From: Gemmatimonadaceae bacterium
GTDB lineage: Bacteria; Gemmatimonadota; Gemmatimonadetes; Gemmatimonadales; Gemmatimonadaceae
Direction of reading: 5' to 3'
DNA: 64,000 nt
Assembly: GCA_020846935.1 (NCBI GenBank)
Contig: JADLCY010000011.1
Span: 124,001-188,000, forward strand
Shown here in pieces: positions 31,704 to 41,392 of the stretch. Both the position numbers and the translations under genes were made by a program. Each line of letters starts with the position of its first letter. Position 1 is the stretch's first letter. The notes below the pieces were generated by a model, which was not told the DNA's origin, ran no database searches, and worked only from the letters and a program-made list of their open reading frames with translations.

Positions 31704-34700
31704 AGATCCGTCCGTTCGCCTCGCTCCGTTTCCTGCTGGCCATGGCGGTCTTTGCCACAGCCACCCGGGCCGAGGCCCAGCTCTACTTCGGCCAGAACCA
31801 GGTCCAGTTCGACAAGTTCAACTGGAAGGTGCTCGAGACGGAGCACTTCCTCGTGCACTACTACCCCGAAGAAGCGAACATCATCAACGATGCGGCGCGG
31901 ATGGCCGAGCGTTCGTACGCGCGACTTTCGCGGCTGCTGAACCACCAGTTCCGGGAAAAGAAGCCGCTCATCCTGTTCCGCTCACGCACCGACTTCGGGC
32001 AGAACAACGTGACCGGGGACCTTGGTGAAGGGACCGGCGGCGTCACCGAAGCGCTGCGGCACCGCATCCTGCTGCCGTTCACCGGAGACTTCCAGTCGTT
32101 CGAGCACGTACTGGCGCACGAGATCGTGCATGGATTCCAGTACGACATCTTCGCGCGCGGTCGTGCCGGCAACGGCCTGCAGACGCTGGCACAGGTGCAA
32201 CCGCCCCTGTGGATGATGGAAGGCATGGCGGAGTACCTGTCGCTCGGTCCAAAGCACGTGCTGACACAGAGCTGGATGCGCGACGCGGCACTCAACGGGT
32301 CGCTGCCGACCATCAAGCTCATGACCGACTACCCCGATCGCTTCTTCCCCTATCGTTTTGGTGAAGCGCTGTGGGAGTACATCGGCGAGCGCTGGGGTGA
32401 CGATGTCATCGGCGAGATCCTGAACTCCACGCCCAACGTCGGCGTCGAGCGCGCGTTCAAGCGCGAACTGGGGCTGTCCCTGGAGGAACTCAGTGACGAG
32501 TGGCGCGAAGCGATGCAGGTCAAGCACCTGCCGCAGATCGCCCAACTCGACCGCGCCCGCAAGTTCTCCGAGGCGCTGCTGAGCCAGCGCAAGAGCGGTG
32601 GCATCGCGCAGTTGTTCGTTGCACCGTCGTTTTCACCCGATGGCAAGTACATCGCCTTCATCTCGCTCGGGAGTTACCTGCGCGGCGAAGTCTTCCCCGA
32701 CCTCTGGCTGGGCAATGGCGAGACGGGCAAGCGCATCAAGCGACTGGTGAAGTCGGCGCTCGATCCCGACTTCGAGGAACTGCGGCTGCTCTATTCGCAG
32801 AGCGCGTTTTCGCCGGACAGCCGCACGCTCGCCTTCACGGCGCAGCGCAACGGCAAGGACGTGCTGTACACAATGGACGTGCAGCGTCGCCGGGTGACCC
32901 GGACGTTCGACGAGCTCCCGCTCGACGTGGTGATGAACCCGTCCTGGAGCCCGGACGGCAGCCAGATCGTGGTCTCGGGATACGACAGTGGCATCCACGA
33001 CCTGTTCATCATCGACGTGGCGACGGGTAAGCTGCGGCAGCTGACCAACGACAAGCACGCGGAGATGATGCCACAGTGGTCGCCGGACGGAAAGACGATC
33101 GCGTTCGCCACTGATCGCGGCGCCGGCACGGATCTCGACGTGCTCAAGTTCCAGAAATGGCAGATCGCGACCTACGACATCGCGTCCGGTCGCATCGACG
33201 TCATCCCCGGGCAGGCGGGCCTCAACCTGAACCCGATGTGGGCGCCGGACGGCAAGTCCCTGGCGTTCATCTCCGACCGGACCGGCATCTCCAACGTCTT
33301 CTTGTACGACTTCGACCGAAAAGAGCATTTCCAGCTCACCAACGTGATCGGTGCGGTGTCGTCGTTCTCCGAGTATTCACCAGCGATCACCTGGGCGCGT
33401 GGCGCGGACAAACTCGCGTTCACGTACTACGAGAACGGTGACTACACGGTCTGGGCCGTCGCCAATCCCCGCCGACTCCGCAAGGAGCCCTACCGCGAGA
33501 CCCCGGTGACCGTGGCTGCTACCAGCCCGACCCGCCCCGTCGATCGCCCGACCAACGCGCGCCCCAACACGGACGCGGCGGGCGACATGCTGCGCGCGAT
33601 CGCAAGCGCCGCGCGCGCCGCCGATACGACCAAGGACGACGTGGTGTCCGTGTATCGCTCCGCGACCGGGATCCGCCCGTCGGCCGATGTGCCGACCTCC
33701 AGCGAGCGATCGGGGAACGCGCCGATCTCGGTGTCCGCGCTGCTCGACAGCGCAACATTTGCCCTGCCGGACACCACGCGCTTCCGCCAGTACGCCTACA
33801 AACCGGGCCTGCAGCCGGAATACATCGCACGGCCAAGCGTCGGCTACGCACAGGACAACTTTGGCCGCGGGCTGTTCGGCGGCACGGCGATCGTGCTCGG
33901 CGACATGCTGGGCAACAACCGACTGGCCCTTGCCGGCCAGATCAACGGCCGGTTGAGCGAAGCCTATGCGTACGGCGCCTACACGAATCTTGCGAACCGC
34001 CTGCAGTATACCGTTGGGGCCGCGCAGACCCCGATCTTTTTCCTCAACGGCTACAGCGAGGAACCGGTCGGCAACGGCACGCCACGCATCGTTCAGTCGT
34101 ATGACATCGCGCGCTACATCGTGCGGCAGGGGTTCGCCATCGGCATGCGGCCGCGCAACCGGTTTTCGCGCTGGGAGTTCGGCGTCAACGCGACCAATCT
34201 CAGCTCATCCGTCCAGCGGATTCAGCGACTCGTCGACTACGGCCTGGGCTTTGCCTCCGACTTCGTGACGACGGAGGTGATCAACGGCCAGAGTCGCAGC
34301 TATGTGGGACCGTACCTCGCGTACGTGTCCGACAACGCGCTCTTTGGCTACACCGCGCCGATCTCCGGTCGACGCTTCCGCTTCCAGGTCGAACCGTCGG
34401 TCGGACAGCTGCGCTGGACCGAGTTCACCGCGGACTACCGCAAGTACGTCCCGCTGCTCTTCAACTTCCTCACCTTTGCCTGGCGCACGCAGGCCAACAT
34501 CGGCGTCGGCCGTGACGAGAGCGCGTTCCCCAAGTACATCGGCCGGCCGGACTTCGTGCGCGGCTATGATCGCGAACAGTATCTCTCGCAGTTCTGCGGT
34601 GGCCTCGTGAACGACCAGAGCGCCTGCAGTGCAACCGAACTGCTCGGATCCCGGGTCGCCTTTGCCAACGCCGAACTCCGCTTCCCGCTCGTGCGTCGCT

Positions 34701-34972
34701 TCGACCTGGGCCTGATTCCGATCTCGCTGCCACCGGTGGACGGCCTCTTCTTCTACGACGCCGGCATCGCGTGGTCACGCGGTCAGTCGGTGTCGTTCCG
34801 AAAGCCGGAGGGCTACGACCAGGCGCGTTCTCGCTACATGCTCCGCAGCTACGGGGCTGGCATTCGCCTCAACCTGTTCGGCTTCGCCCTCGTGCGCTGG
34901 GACTATGCCATTCCGCTCGATCGACCCGGCGCAAAGGGCTACTGGATGTGGACGCTGGGCCAGTCGTTCTAG
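31700..34972 (+). CDS. Outer-membrane protein fusing a zinc metallopeptidase-like domain, a TolB-like propeller and a beta-barrel
   Basis: 1090 residues. Signal peptide (about 1-26, ending AEAQ). Residues about 35-250 are a peptidase MA-like gluzincin domain with HEIVH at 140-144 and a third-ligand Glu at 174 (WMMEGMAEY). Residues about 290-620 contain PD40/TolB-type propeller repeats (APSFSPDGKYIAF, NPSWSPDGSQIVVSG, MPQWSPDGKTIAFATD, NPMWAPDGKSLAFISD). A disordered linker (about 640-700) precedes a BamA/patatin-like barrel of about 390 residues that ends in Phe (WMWTLGQSF), the outer-membrane signal. It could process or transport proteins at the outer membrane; substrate unknown. ATGA coupling to rsfS is unexpected. 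Confidence 0.82.
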   Translation: MKIRPFASLRFLLAMAVFATATRAEAQLYFGQNQVQFDKFNWKVLETEHFLVHYYPEEANIINDAARMAERSYARLSRLLNHQFREKKPLILFRSRTDFGQNNVTGDLGEGTGGVTEALRHRILLPFTGDFQSFEHVLAHEIVHGFQYDIFARGRAGNGLQTLAQVQPPLWMMEGMAEYLSLGPKHVLTQSWMRDAALNGSLPTIKLMTDYPDRFFPYRFGEALWEYIGERWGDDVIGEILNSTPNVGVERAFKRELGLSLEELSDEWREAMQVKHLPQIAQLDRARKFSEALLSQRKSGGIAQLFVAPSFSPDGKYIAFISLGSYLRGEVFPDLWLGNGETGKRIKRLVKSALDPDFEELRLLYSQSAFSPDSRTLAFTAQRNGKDVLYTMDVQRRRVTRTFDELPLDVVMNPSWSPDGSQIVVSGYDSGIHDLFIIDVATGKLRQLTNDKHAEMMPQWSPDGKTIAFATDRGAGTDLDVLKFQKWQIATYDIASGRIDVIPGQAGLNLNPMWAPDGKSLAFISDRTGISNVFLYDFDRKEHFQLTNVIGAVSSFSEYSPAITWARGADKLAFTYYENGDYTVWAVANPRRLRKEPYRETPVTVAATSPTRPVDRPTNARPNTDAAGDMLRAIASAARAADTTKDDVVSVYRSATGIRPSADVPTSSERSGNAPISVSALLDSATFALPDTTRFRQYAYKPGLQPEYIARPSVGYAQDNFGRGLFGGTAIVLGDMLGNNRLALAGQINGRLSEAYAYGAYTNLANRLQYTVGAAQTPIFFLNGYSEEPVGNGTPRIVQSYDIARYIVRQGFAIGMRPRNRFSRWEFGVNATNLSSSVQRIQRLVDYGLGFASDFVTTEVINGQSRSYVGPYLAYVSDNALFGYTAPISGRRFRFQVEPSVGQLRWTEFTADYRKYVPLLFNFLTFAWRTQANIGVGRDESAFPKYIGRPDFVRGYDREQYLSQFCGGLVNDQSACSATELLGSRVAFANAELRFPLVRRFDLGLIPISLPPVDGLFFYDAGIAWSRGQSVSFRKPEGYDQARSRYMLRSYGAGIRLNLFGFALVRWDYAIPLDRPGAKGYWMWTLGQSF

Positions 34973-35001
34973 CGCACACGTCAAGAGGACACGAGGAGCG
35001 A

Positions 35002-35031
35002 GCGGGGGAGCGTCACACGGCGCTCCCCCGC
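35002..35031 (+). terminator. Hairpin after the barrel protein gene
   Basis: GCGGGGGAGCG (35002-35012) pairs perfectly with CGCTCCCCCGC (35021-35031) across an 8-nt loop, 29 bp after the stop. There is no T-run. Confidence 0.5.
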
Positions 35032-35098
35032 ATCGCGTCGTGACGTCGCGCACCACGCGCCGCCTGCCGCGTGTGGACCCGCGCCTGTAACTTGCGGC

Positions 35099-36589
35099 GT
35101 GCGCTACGCCTTCTTCGCACTCTTCGCTGGCCTGCTCCTCGCCTGTGCGCGCGAAAGCGAATCTCCGCAGGGTCGTGCGACCACCATGTCGGCTGGCCCC
35201 GATCCGGTCGTGGTTCGGATTCCACGAAACGGCGGGACGGCGCGCGCGTACCGTTTTGCGTCGCTCGACTCGACGATCTGGCGCTCATCGCAGGCGGCCC
35301 CTGCCGTCGAGCGGGTGCTCGCATTCGACGCCGAGAACGGGCTGCTGGCGATCGCGGATTCCGCGGGCCAGCCCGGCTGGGTCGACCTCCGACTCGGCAC
35401 GGTAAGGCGCCCGCCCAGGGCCGCGTTCAGCTCGCTGGTGTCGGCCGATGGATGGTCGGTGTATGGCATCACCGGCAAGAACGAGATCGTGCGCATGACA
35501 CCTAGCGGCGACTGGCAGCAGTCGCCGCGGCGCAAGGTCCGTCGACTCATCCCCACGCCAGACGGGACCGTGCTCGCTGTGCTCGACGCCGGAAAGGGTG
35601 AGGGGATGTTGGTTCGACTCCGCCCACCCGACGACGAGGTTACCGACTCGGTGGCGATCCCGCTCGCCGAGCGCGCCGCGATCACCCCAGTGGGTGACCG
35701 CGTGTACCTCGGCGCGGGCCCCGACCTCCTCAGCGTGTTGCCGGACGAGGTGGCTCAGGTCCAACGGTACACCGCGGACGATGACATCCTCGCGATGGCG
35801 CCGACTCCAAGCGGCGACCGCGTGTTTGTCGCCAACAAGGGCTCGGCGCGACTCGAGCGCTTTGATCGCTACGCGAATGACCTCGCAGGGTCGGTGCGCC
35901 TGCCGGGCCTGATCACCGAACTGCGCATGGACCCGCTCGGGCGATACCTGCTGGCCCGTCCGGTGCATGGCGATTCGGCGTGGGTCGTATCCGTCGGGAC
36001 GGAGACGCTGGTGGGTGTGGTGCGTACGTCGTGGCGCGCCGATCTCCCGGTCGTGGCGTTCGACGGTTCGGTCGTGACGCTGCGCGGGAGCAACGTGGCG
36101 TTCGTTGAGCCCACCACCAACAAGGTGGTTCGTACCGTCGCCAAGGGCGGCGATGACACCTGGTTCTTTACCCGATGGAACGGGTTTCGCCCGCGCGCAC
36201 GCGGAATCGATCAGCCGGTGTCGTTCCGCACGGGCGCGAGTGAGGTGGCCCCCGTGATCGCGCCGCCCGCCGGGACCACCGCGACGCCGCCCGTGGACAC
36301 GGCGACGATTGATCCACCGGCGCCGACACCCGCGGTACCGGTCACTCCGGCCCTGCGAGCGCGCACCGGATGGACGCTCTCCTTCGCGGCCGTGCTATCG
36401 CTCGATCGCGCGCGGGAGATCGCGGCATCGATCAACGTGAGGGGCGAGCGCCCCCGCGTCGTGACGGGCGATGCGAATGGCACCCCGATCTACCGCGTGG
36501 TCCTCGGGCCCTTTGACTCGCGAGACGAGGCCGAGCGCGCCGGCAAGGCCTCGGGACACAGCTTCTGGATTTTCGAGGGCGCCCCCTGA
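35099..36589 (+). CDS. SPOR-domain lipoprotein with a propeller-like body
   Basis: 496 residues from GTG 35099. The N-terminus MRYAFFALFAGLLLAC is a lipoprotein signal with lipobox Cys at about 16. The middle (about 60-370) has repeated beta-strand units (RVLAFDAENGLLAIADSAG, TPSGDRVFVANKGSARLERF) like a beta-propeller. A Pro/Thr linker (about 385-420) leads to a C-terminal SPOR domain (GWTLSFAAVLSLDRAREIA, then YRVVLGPFDSRDEAERAG). SPOR domains bind denuded peptidoglycan glycan strands. Likely periplasmic, envelope-anchored. The next SPOR gene starts 8 nt after its stop. Confidence 0.75.
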   Translation: MRYAFFALFAGLLLACARESESPQGRATTMSAGPDPVVVRIPRNGGTARAYRFASLDSTIWRSSQAAPAVERVLAFDAENGLLAIADSAGQPGWVDLRLGTVRRPPRAAFSSLVSADGWSVYGITGKNEIVRMTPSGDWQQSPRRKVRRLIPTPDGTVLAVLDAGKGEGMLVRLRPPDDEVTDSVAIPLAERAAITPVGDRVYLGAGPDLLSVLPDEVAQVQRYTADDDILAMAPTPSGDRVFVANKGSARLERFDRYANDLAGSVRLPGLITELRMDPLGRYLLARPVHGDSAWVVSVGTETLVGVVRTSWRADLPVVAFDGSVVTLRGSNVAFVEPTTNKVVRTVAKGGDDTWFFTRWNGFRPRARGIDQPVSFRTGASEVAPVIAPPAGTTATPPVDTATIDPPAPTPAVPVTPALRARTGWTLSFAAVLSLDRAREIAASINVRGERPRVVTGDANGTPIYRVVLGPFDSRDEAERAGKASGHSFWIFEGAP

Positions 36590-36597
36590 CCGACACC

Positions 36598-37830
36598 ATG
36601 CTTCGGGCCTTTGAGGCCACCTGGGAGCAGGCCGGGCATCGAGTCGCCCCCTTGCTTGACGGCGTGGCAGCTGCCGCCGTACTCGGTGACGACCCGGTTG
36701 CCACCCGGGCCGTTGCCCTTGGCCTCGCCCGAGCGCAGGCCATGCACCGTCGCGTCTTTCTGGGCGACCTGCTCGGCGATGAGGGCGACGGCCTCCCCGA
36801 CGATGGCGCCGGGATCAGCGACATGGTGCGATACGGCATTTCCATCGGACGCGCCGCGCGCACCACCGACGACTCGCCCAATCTCTTCACCCTGCACGGC
36901 GGCACGGAGTCTCCACTGGCCGAAGATGTGCTGACCAGCCCACGCTGGCGGGCATTGAGCCGACAGGTGCACGGAGCCGGGGCGATCCTGCTCATCTCGG
37001 CGCCCTCGCGCGTCCCGTCGCTTGGGGCGCTCGTGGAGCAGTTCGACGGCGTCGTCCTGGTCGGCGACGCCGCGCGACCCGGCGGGGTGACGGTCCTTGC
37101 GGACGTACAAACCGCGGCGACCATGCGCACACCCACCGTTGCCGCGCGACCCGTCGCACCGCGAGTCGAACGGCGGTCGGCCCGCTGGCCCTGGGTCGCG
37201 CTGGCGGCCGCACTCGCTGCCGGCGTGCTCGCAATCCCTCAGGTGCGTGAACCGCTGCTGCGAGCCGCTGGGCTGGCGAGTCCCGCATCGGTCGCTCCAG
37301 GCGTCGATTCCTCCGGCGGGCAGCTCCCCGTCGTGCCGCCACGCGTGACTTCTGACGCTGCGTGGAGCACCGAACTGCGTTTCCTCAACTCGCGGGCCGA
37401 TGCGCAGGCGGCGGTGCTTGCGCTCCACGACTCCGTCCCGGCGGCAACGTTTGCCGACGTCCGCACGAGTGCGGACTCCACGGCATGGTACCGCATCCTG
37501 GCGGGTGCCTTTTCAGACAGCATCTCGGCGGAGAACTTTCTGGCCGCGTTGCGCACCTCGGGAACCACGTTGGGCTCCGCCGGCGCCGTCACCCACGTTC
37601 CGTTCGCCCTTCTCGTTGACTCCGCCTCCGATAACGCGATGGCCCGACTGCGGGTGACCGGCTATCAGGGGCGAGGTCTCCCCGCGTATACGCTGCGCGA
37701 TTCCACCGGCGTGTGGCACATCTATGTCGGCGCCTTCACCGACGGTGCCGCGGCGGCGTGGTTCGCTCGGCAGCTCGATTCGCTGAACATTCAATCGGTC
37801 CTCGCGGTCCGGACCGGGAGTACATCGTAG
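36598..37830 (+). CDS. Membrane protein with a degenerate MinD/CpsD-like cytoplasmic domain and SPOR region
   Basis: 410 residues. Residues 1-170 look like a ParA/CpsD fold without a P-loop: the nucleotide site position reads VLGDDPVATRAVALGLARAQ, later AILLISAPSRVPSLGALV and DGVVLVGDAARPGG. One membrane helix lies at about 199-215 (WPWVALAAALAAGVLAI). The periplasmic part (about 255-405) has two SPOR-like halves (AWYRILAGAFSDSISAENF; WHIYVGAFTDGAAAAWFARQL). It may link a cytoplasmic factor to the cell wall. smc begins at the very next base. Confidence 0.65.
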   Translation: MLRAFEATWEQAGHRVAPLLDGVAAAAVLGDDPVATRAVALGLARAQAMHRRVFLGDLLGDEGDGLPDDGAGISDMVRYGISIGRAARTTDDSPNLFTLHGGTESPLAEDVLTSPRWRALSRQVHGAGAILLISAPSRVPSLGALVEQFDGVVLVGDAARPGGVTVLADVQTAATMRTPTVAARPVAPRVERRSARWPWVALAAALAAGVLAIPQVREPLLRAAGLASPASVAPGVDSSGGQLPVVPPRVTSDAAWSTELRFLNSRADAQAAVLALHDSVPAATFADVRTSADSTAWYRILAGAFSDSISAENFLAALRTSGTTLGSAGAVTHVPFALLVDSASDNAMARLRVTGYQGRGLPAYTLRDSTGVWHIYVGAFTDGAAAAWFARQLDSLNIQSVLAVRTGSTS

Positions 37831-40800
37831 GTGCGGCTCTCCAAGCTCGAGATGCATGGCTTCAAGTCGTTCGCCGACTCGACGACCATGGAGTTCGACG
37901 CCGGTGTCACGGCGATCGTGGGTCCCAACGGCTGCGGCAAGTCCAACGTGTCCGATGCGGTGCGGTGGGTGCTCGGCGAGCAGCGTGCGCGCATGCTCCG
38001 CGGCGCGAAAATGGAAGAGGTGATCTTTCAGGGCTCGTCGGCTCGACGCGCGGTGAACCTCGCGGAAGTCTCCCTGTTCTTCGAGAACGACGACGGCGGC
38101 CTGCCGATCGCGTTCAAGGAAGTGGTCATCACGCGGCGGCTCTCGCGTTCCGGAGACAGTGAGTACCTGATGAACGGGGCCTCGTGTCGCCTCCGTGACA
38201 TCCACGACATGCTCCGCGGGACGGGCCTTGGCGCCGACACTGGCGTGGTAATCGAAGCACGGATGATCGACGCCCTGCTCTCCGATCGGCCCGACGATCG
38301 GCGGGAGCTGTTCGAAGAGGCTGCCGGTGTGGGCCTGTATCGCGATCGGCGGCGCAGCACCGAGCGCCGGCTCGAGGAGACCACGGCCGACCTCGCCCGC
38401 CTCGACGACTTGCTGGGCGAAGTCCAGAGCCAGGTGCGGTCGCTCGCCCGCCAGCGCAAGAAGGCCGAGCGTCACTCCGAGCTCATGGCCCGCCGTTTCT
38501 CGGTCGATCTCACCGTGGCCGCGGGCGAAATGGCGGCATGGCGCGAGGAACTGTCGCAGCTCGAGGTCCGGCTCGTCGACTTGCGGGAATCCGCGCCAGT
38601 GGCGTCGGCGGAGGTCGAGAGCGCAGAGCAGCGCCGTGATGCACAACACGAGGTGCGTGCGCAAAAAGAGGCTAGCCGCAATGAGTTGGCCCGTCTCGCC
38701 TCACAACAACAGCAAAGCGTCCAGGAACGTCGCTCCGAGGTCGCCGTCGCCGAAGAGCGCCAGCGGAACGCCCTCGAGCGCAGGCACCGCGCTGAAGAAG
38801 AGCGCCGCGAAGGTGCGGCGACGGGCGAGCGACTGGCGTCTGAGCGCAGCGCGGCGAGCGACGAACTCGCGCATCTGGACCAGCAAACGAAGATCGCCGA
38901 GACACACCTCGCCGAGCGCGCGATTGCCGAAGACAATGCCCGTGGCGAGGTCACGAATCGGCGCGGCGCGGTGGATGCTGTCGAACGGGAAGTCCGAGAG
39001 TTGCGCGATCGCGTCCGGCGCCTCGAGCTGGATCGAGAGGGAGCCCAGCGCGAGATGGCGGAGTTGGACGCACGAGCCTCACAGCTCGGAGGCGAGCGGG
39101 AACTGCTCGCCGATGCCGCCTCCGCGCTGCAGCGAGAGATCGTCGCCGCCGACCAGGCGATGGAGACCGCCCGCGTGGCCGTGACCTCGGCACAGGGCGA
39201 GCTGGAGTCCACGCGCACGGCCGCGCGCGCCGCCCGAGACCTCGACATCGGCGCCCGCGCAGAACTCGCGCGCGCCAACGACGCCTCGACGGCGCTCGAA
39301 GCGCGACTCAGCGCGCTCGAAGGCCTCGAGCGCGAGCGGGTCGGCCTCGCCCCCGCCGCCGCACGTCTCCTCCGCGACCGCGAGCGCTTTGGACCGGGCG
39401 CCGTGCTCGGCCCGATCTCCGACTTCGTGACCGCTGGATCAGCGTCAGCGCTCGTCGTCGAACGGTTCCTGGGCATGTCGCTTCACGCGATCGTCGTGCG
39501 TGATCAGCACACGGCGGCCGCGGTGAGGACGTGGCACGCGTCGACGAATCCGGGCCCCCTGCTCCTCCTGCCGCTCGACGCCGCGCCACCAGCGTCGGGC
39601 CGAGACGACGGAGATCTCGCCGGTCAGGTCGACGCCGCGCCTGACGCCGCGGCCTGGGTGCACGCCTTGCTGGACCGCGTGCGCACGCTGGATGAAGGCA
39701 CCGCGTTCGTCGACGCGCGTGGCGCCGTGTGGCTCCCGGGCACGGTGGCCGGCGCCGGTCCACTGCGCCGCCGCGCCGAGCTGTTTGCGCTGCGAGCCGA
39801 GTTGCAGGCCGCGCAGGACGCCCGCGCGGGCGCGACCGCGGCCGCCGAATCTGCGCGTGCGGCCCTCGTCGCGGCCGAAGGTGCGGTGTCTGGTGCGGCC
39901 GAGCGGTCGGCGCTGGCCCAGGCGGACGACCGACGCGCCAACGACGTGCGGGGCGAACTGGAGCGTCGTCGGCTCCGCTCCCTGCGAGAGCAGGAAGAGG
40001 CCGAAGCGCTCGCCAACCGGCTGACGGCGCGCCGCACGCAGCTGAGCGAGCGACTCGCAGGCGTCGATACCCAGGTCGGAGAGGTCAGCGCGTCGCTTCA
40101 CGAACGTGAACAAGGGATCGAGGCTCGGCGGGCAGCGGCGGCGGCAGCGGAACGTGCGCTCGAAGAACTCCGTGAGAACCGAACCCGCGACCAGGTGGCG
40201 CTGGCGCAGCTAAAGGCACGCCTGCAGGTGGCCACCGACAGAACGGTACGCCTGGAACAGGAGCACAGCTCTGCGTCCCAGCGCCTCGCGACGCTCGCCG
40301 AGGAGCTATCCTCGCTTGGCGAGTCCGATCAGCGCATGGCCACGCAGCTTCAGGAGTGGCACACGGACCTGGACGCGCGCGTGGCGGTGCTGCGTGACAT
40401 CGAGACGCGGCTGGGTGCCGCCGAGGACGATGTACGCGCGGCCGACCAGGCGCTTCAGAACGCGGAGCACGCGCTCGACGCCGCGCGCCGCGAAGCGCAT
40501 GATCGCGAGTCAGCGCTCCATCACGCCGAGTTGAGGTTCATCGAGTTGTCGGGCAAGCGGACCGCGATCCGTGAGCGCCTGGAGACCGAGTGGCGGCGCC
40601 CGCTGGAGGACCTCCTCACCTCGTACGAGCCGGTGGATCTGCCAGAGGATGCGCTGCGTGCCGAGGCCGAGCAGCTTCGCGGCGAAGTGGAGCGACTCGG
40701 CCCCGTGAATCCGCTGGCCATCGAGGAACACGAGGAAGAACTCCGACGCTTCGAGTTCATCACCAACCAGCGCAACGACCTCTCGGAGGCCAAACACAAG

Positions 40801-41364
40801 CTTTCGCTCGCCATCCGCGAGATCGACACGACGGCCCGGGAGATGTTCCTGACCACGTTTGCGCAGGTGCGCGAGAACTTCCGCCAGATTTTCATGACGC
40901 TGTTCGGCGGAGGCGAGTGCGACCTGCGGCTGGAGAACCCCGAGCTGCCGCTCGACTGCGACATCGAGATTCATGCGTCGCCGCGTGGCAAGCGAACGCA
41001 GCGTATCCATCTGCTCTCGAGCGGCGAGCGGGCACTCGTCGCCCTCTCCCTGCTGTTCGGCATCTTTCTCACGAAGCCGAGTCCGTTCTGTCTGCTCGAC
41101 GAAGTGGACGCACCCCTGGACGACGCGAACATCGGCCGGTACGTGCGCATGCTGAACGAGTTCAAGAGCAAGACGCAGTTCATCGTGATCACCCACAACC
41201 CCCGCACCACCACCGAAGCCGCGGACGCGGTCTACGGCGTCACGATGCAGGAACCGGGGGTGTCGTCGCTCGTGAGCGTGCGCATGCGCGGCACGACGGT
41301 CGACGAGTCGGTCGAGGCCCCCGACGCGCCGGTGGTGGAGCCGCAGGGCGTCGAGGCCGCCTGA
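37831..41364 (+). CDS. smc: Chromosome segregation protein SMC
   Basis: 1177 residues, full length. ABC-type head, two long coiled-coil arms, and a hinge (about 505-650) giving the condensin-like ATPase that compacts and segregates chromosomes. Walker A GPNGCGKSN (about 31-39), Q-loop region VRWVLGEQRARMLRG, Walker B FCLLDEVDAPLDDANI near residue 1090. The signature motif reads LSSGERAL rather than LSGGEKAL. GTG 37831 follows the previous stop without a gap and yields the conserved MRLSKLEMHGFKSFADS. scpA/scpB are not in the window. Confidence 0.96.
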   Translation: MRLSKLEMHGFKSFADSTTMEFDAGVTAIVGPNGCGKSNVSDAVRWVLGEQRARMLRGAKMEEVIFQGSSARRAVNLAEVSLFFENDDGGLPIAFKEVVITRRLSRSGDSEYLMNGASCRLRDIHDMLRGTGLGADTGVVIEARMIDALLSDRPDDRRELFEEAAGVGLYRDRRRSTERRLEETTADLARLDDLLGEVQSQVRSLARQRKKAERHSELMARRFSVDLTVAAGEMAAWREELSQLEVRLVDLRESAPVASAEVESAEQRRDAQHEVRAQKEASRNELARLASQQQQSVQERRSEVAVAEERQRNALERRHRAEEERREGAATGERLASERSAASDELAHLDQQTKIAETHLAERAIAEDNARGEVTNRRGAVDAVEREVRELRDRVRRLELDREGAQREMAELDARASQLGGERELLADAASALQREIVAADQAMETARVAVTSAQGELESTRTAARAARDLDIGARAELARANDASTALEARLSALEGLERERVGLAPAAARLLRDRERFGPGAVLGPISDFVTAGSASALVVERFLGMSLHAIVVRDQHTAAAVRTWHASTNPGPLLLLPLDAAPPASGRDDGDLAGQVDAAPDAAAWVHALLDRVRTLDEGTAFVDARGAVWLPGTVAGAGPLRRRAELFALRAELQAAQDARAGATAAAESARAALVAAEGAVSGAAERSALAQADDRRANDVRGELERRRLRSLREQEEAEALANRLTARRTQLSERLAGVDTQVGEVSASLHEREQGIEARRAAAAAAERALEELRENRTRDQVALAQLKARLQVATDRTVRLEQEHSSASQRLATLAEELSSLGESDQRMATQLQEWHTDLDARVAVLRDIETRLGAAEDDVRAADQALQNAEHALDAARREAHDRESALHHAELRFIELSGKRTAIRERLETEWRRPLEDLLTSYEPVDLPEDALRAEAEQLRGEVERLGPVNPLAIEEHEEELRRFEFITNQRNDLSEAKHKLSLAIREIDTTAREMFLTTFAQVRENFRQIFMTLFGGGECDLRLENPELPLDCDIEIHASPRGKRTQRIHLLSSGERALVALSLLFGIFLTKPSPFCLLDEVDAPLDDANIGRYVRMLNEFKSKTQFIVITHNPRTTTEAADAVYGVTMQEPGVSSLVSVRMRGTTVDESVEAPDAPVVEPQGVEAA

Positions 41365-41392
41365 CGAGCGTGGCGAGGCCCGGTCCGAGATC

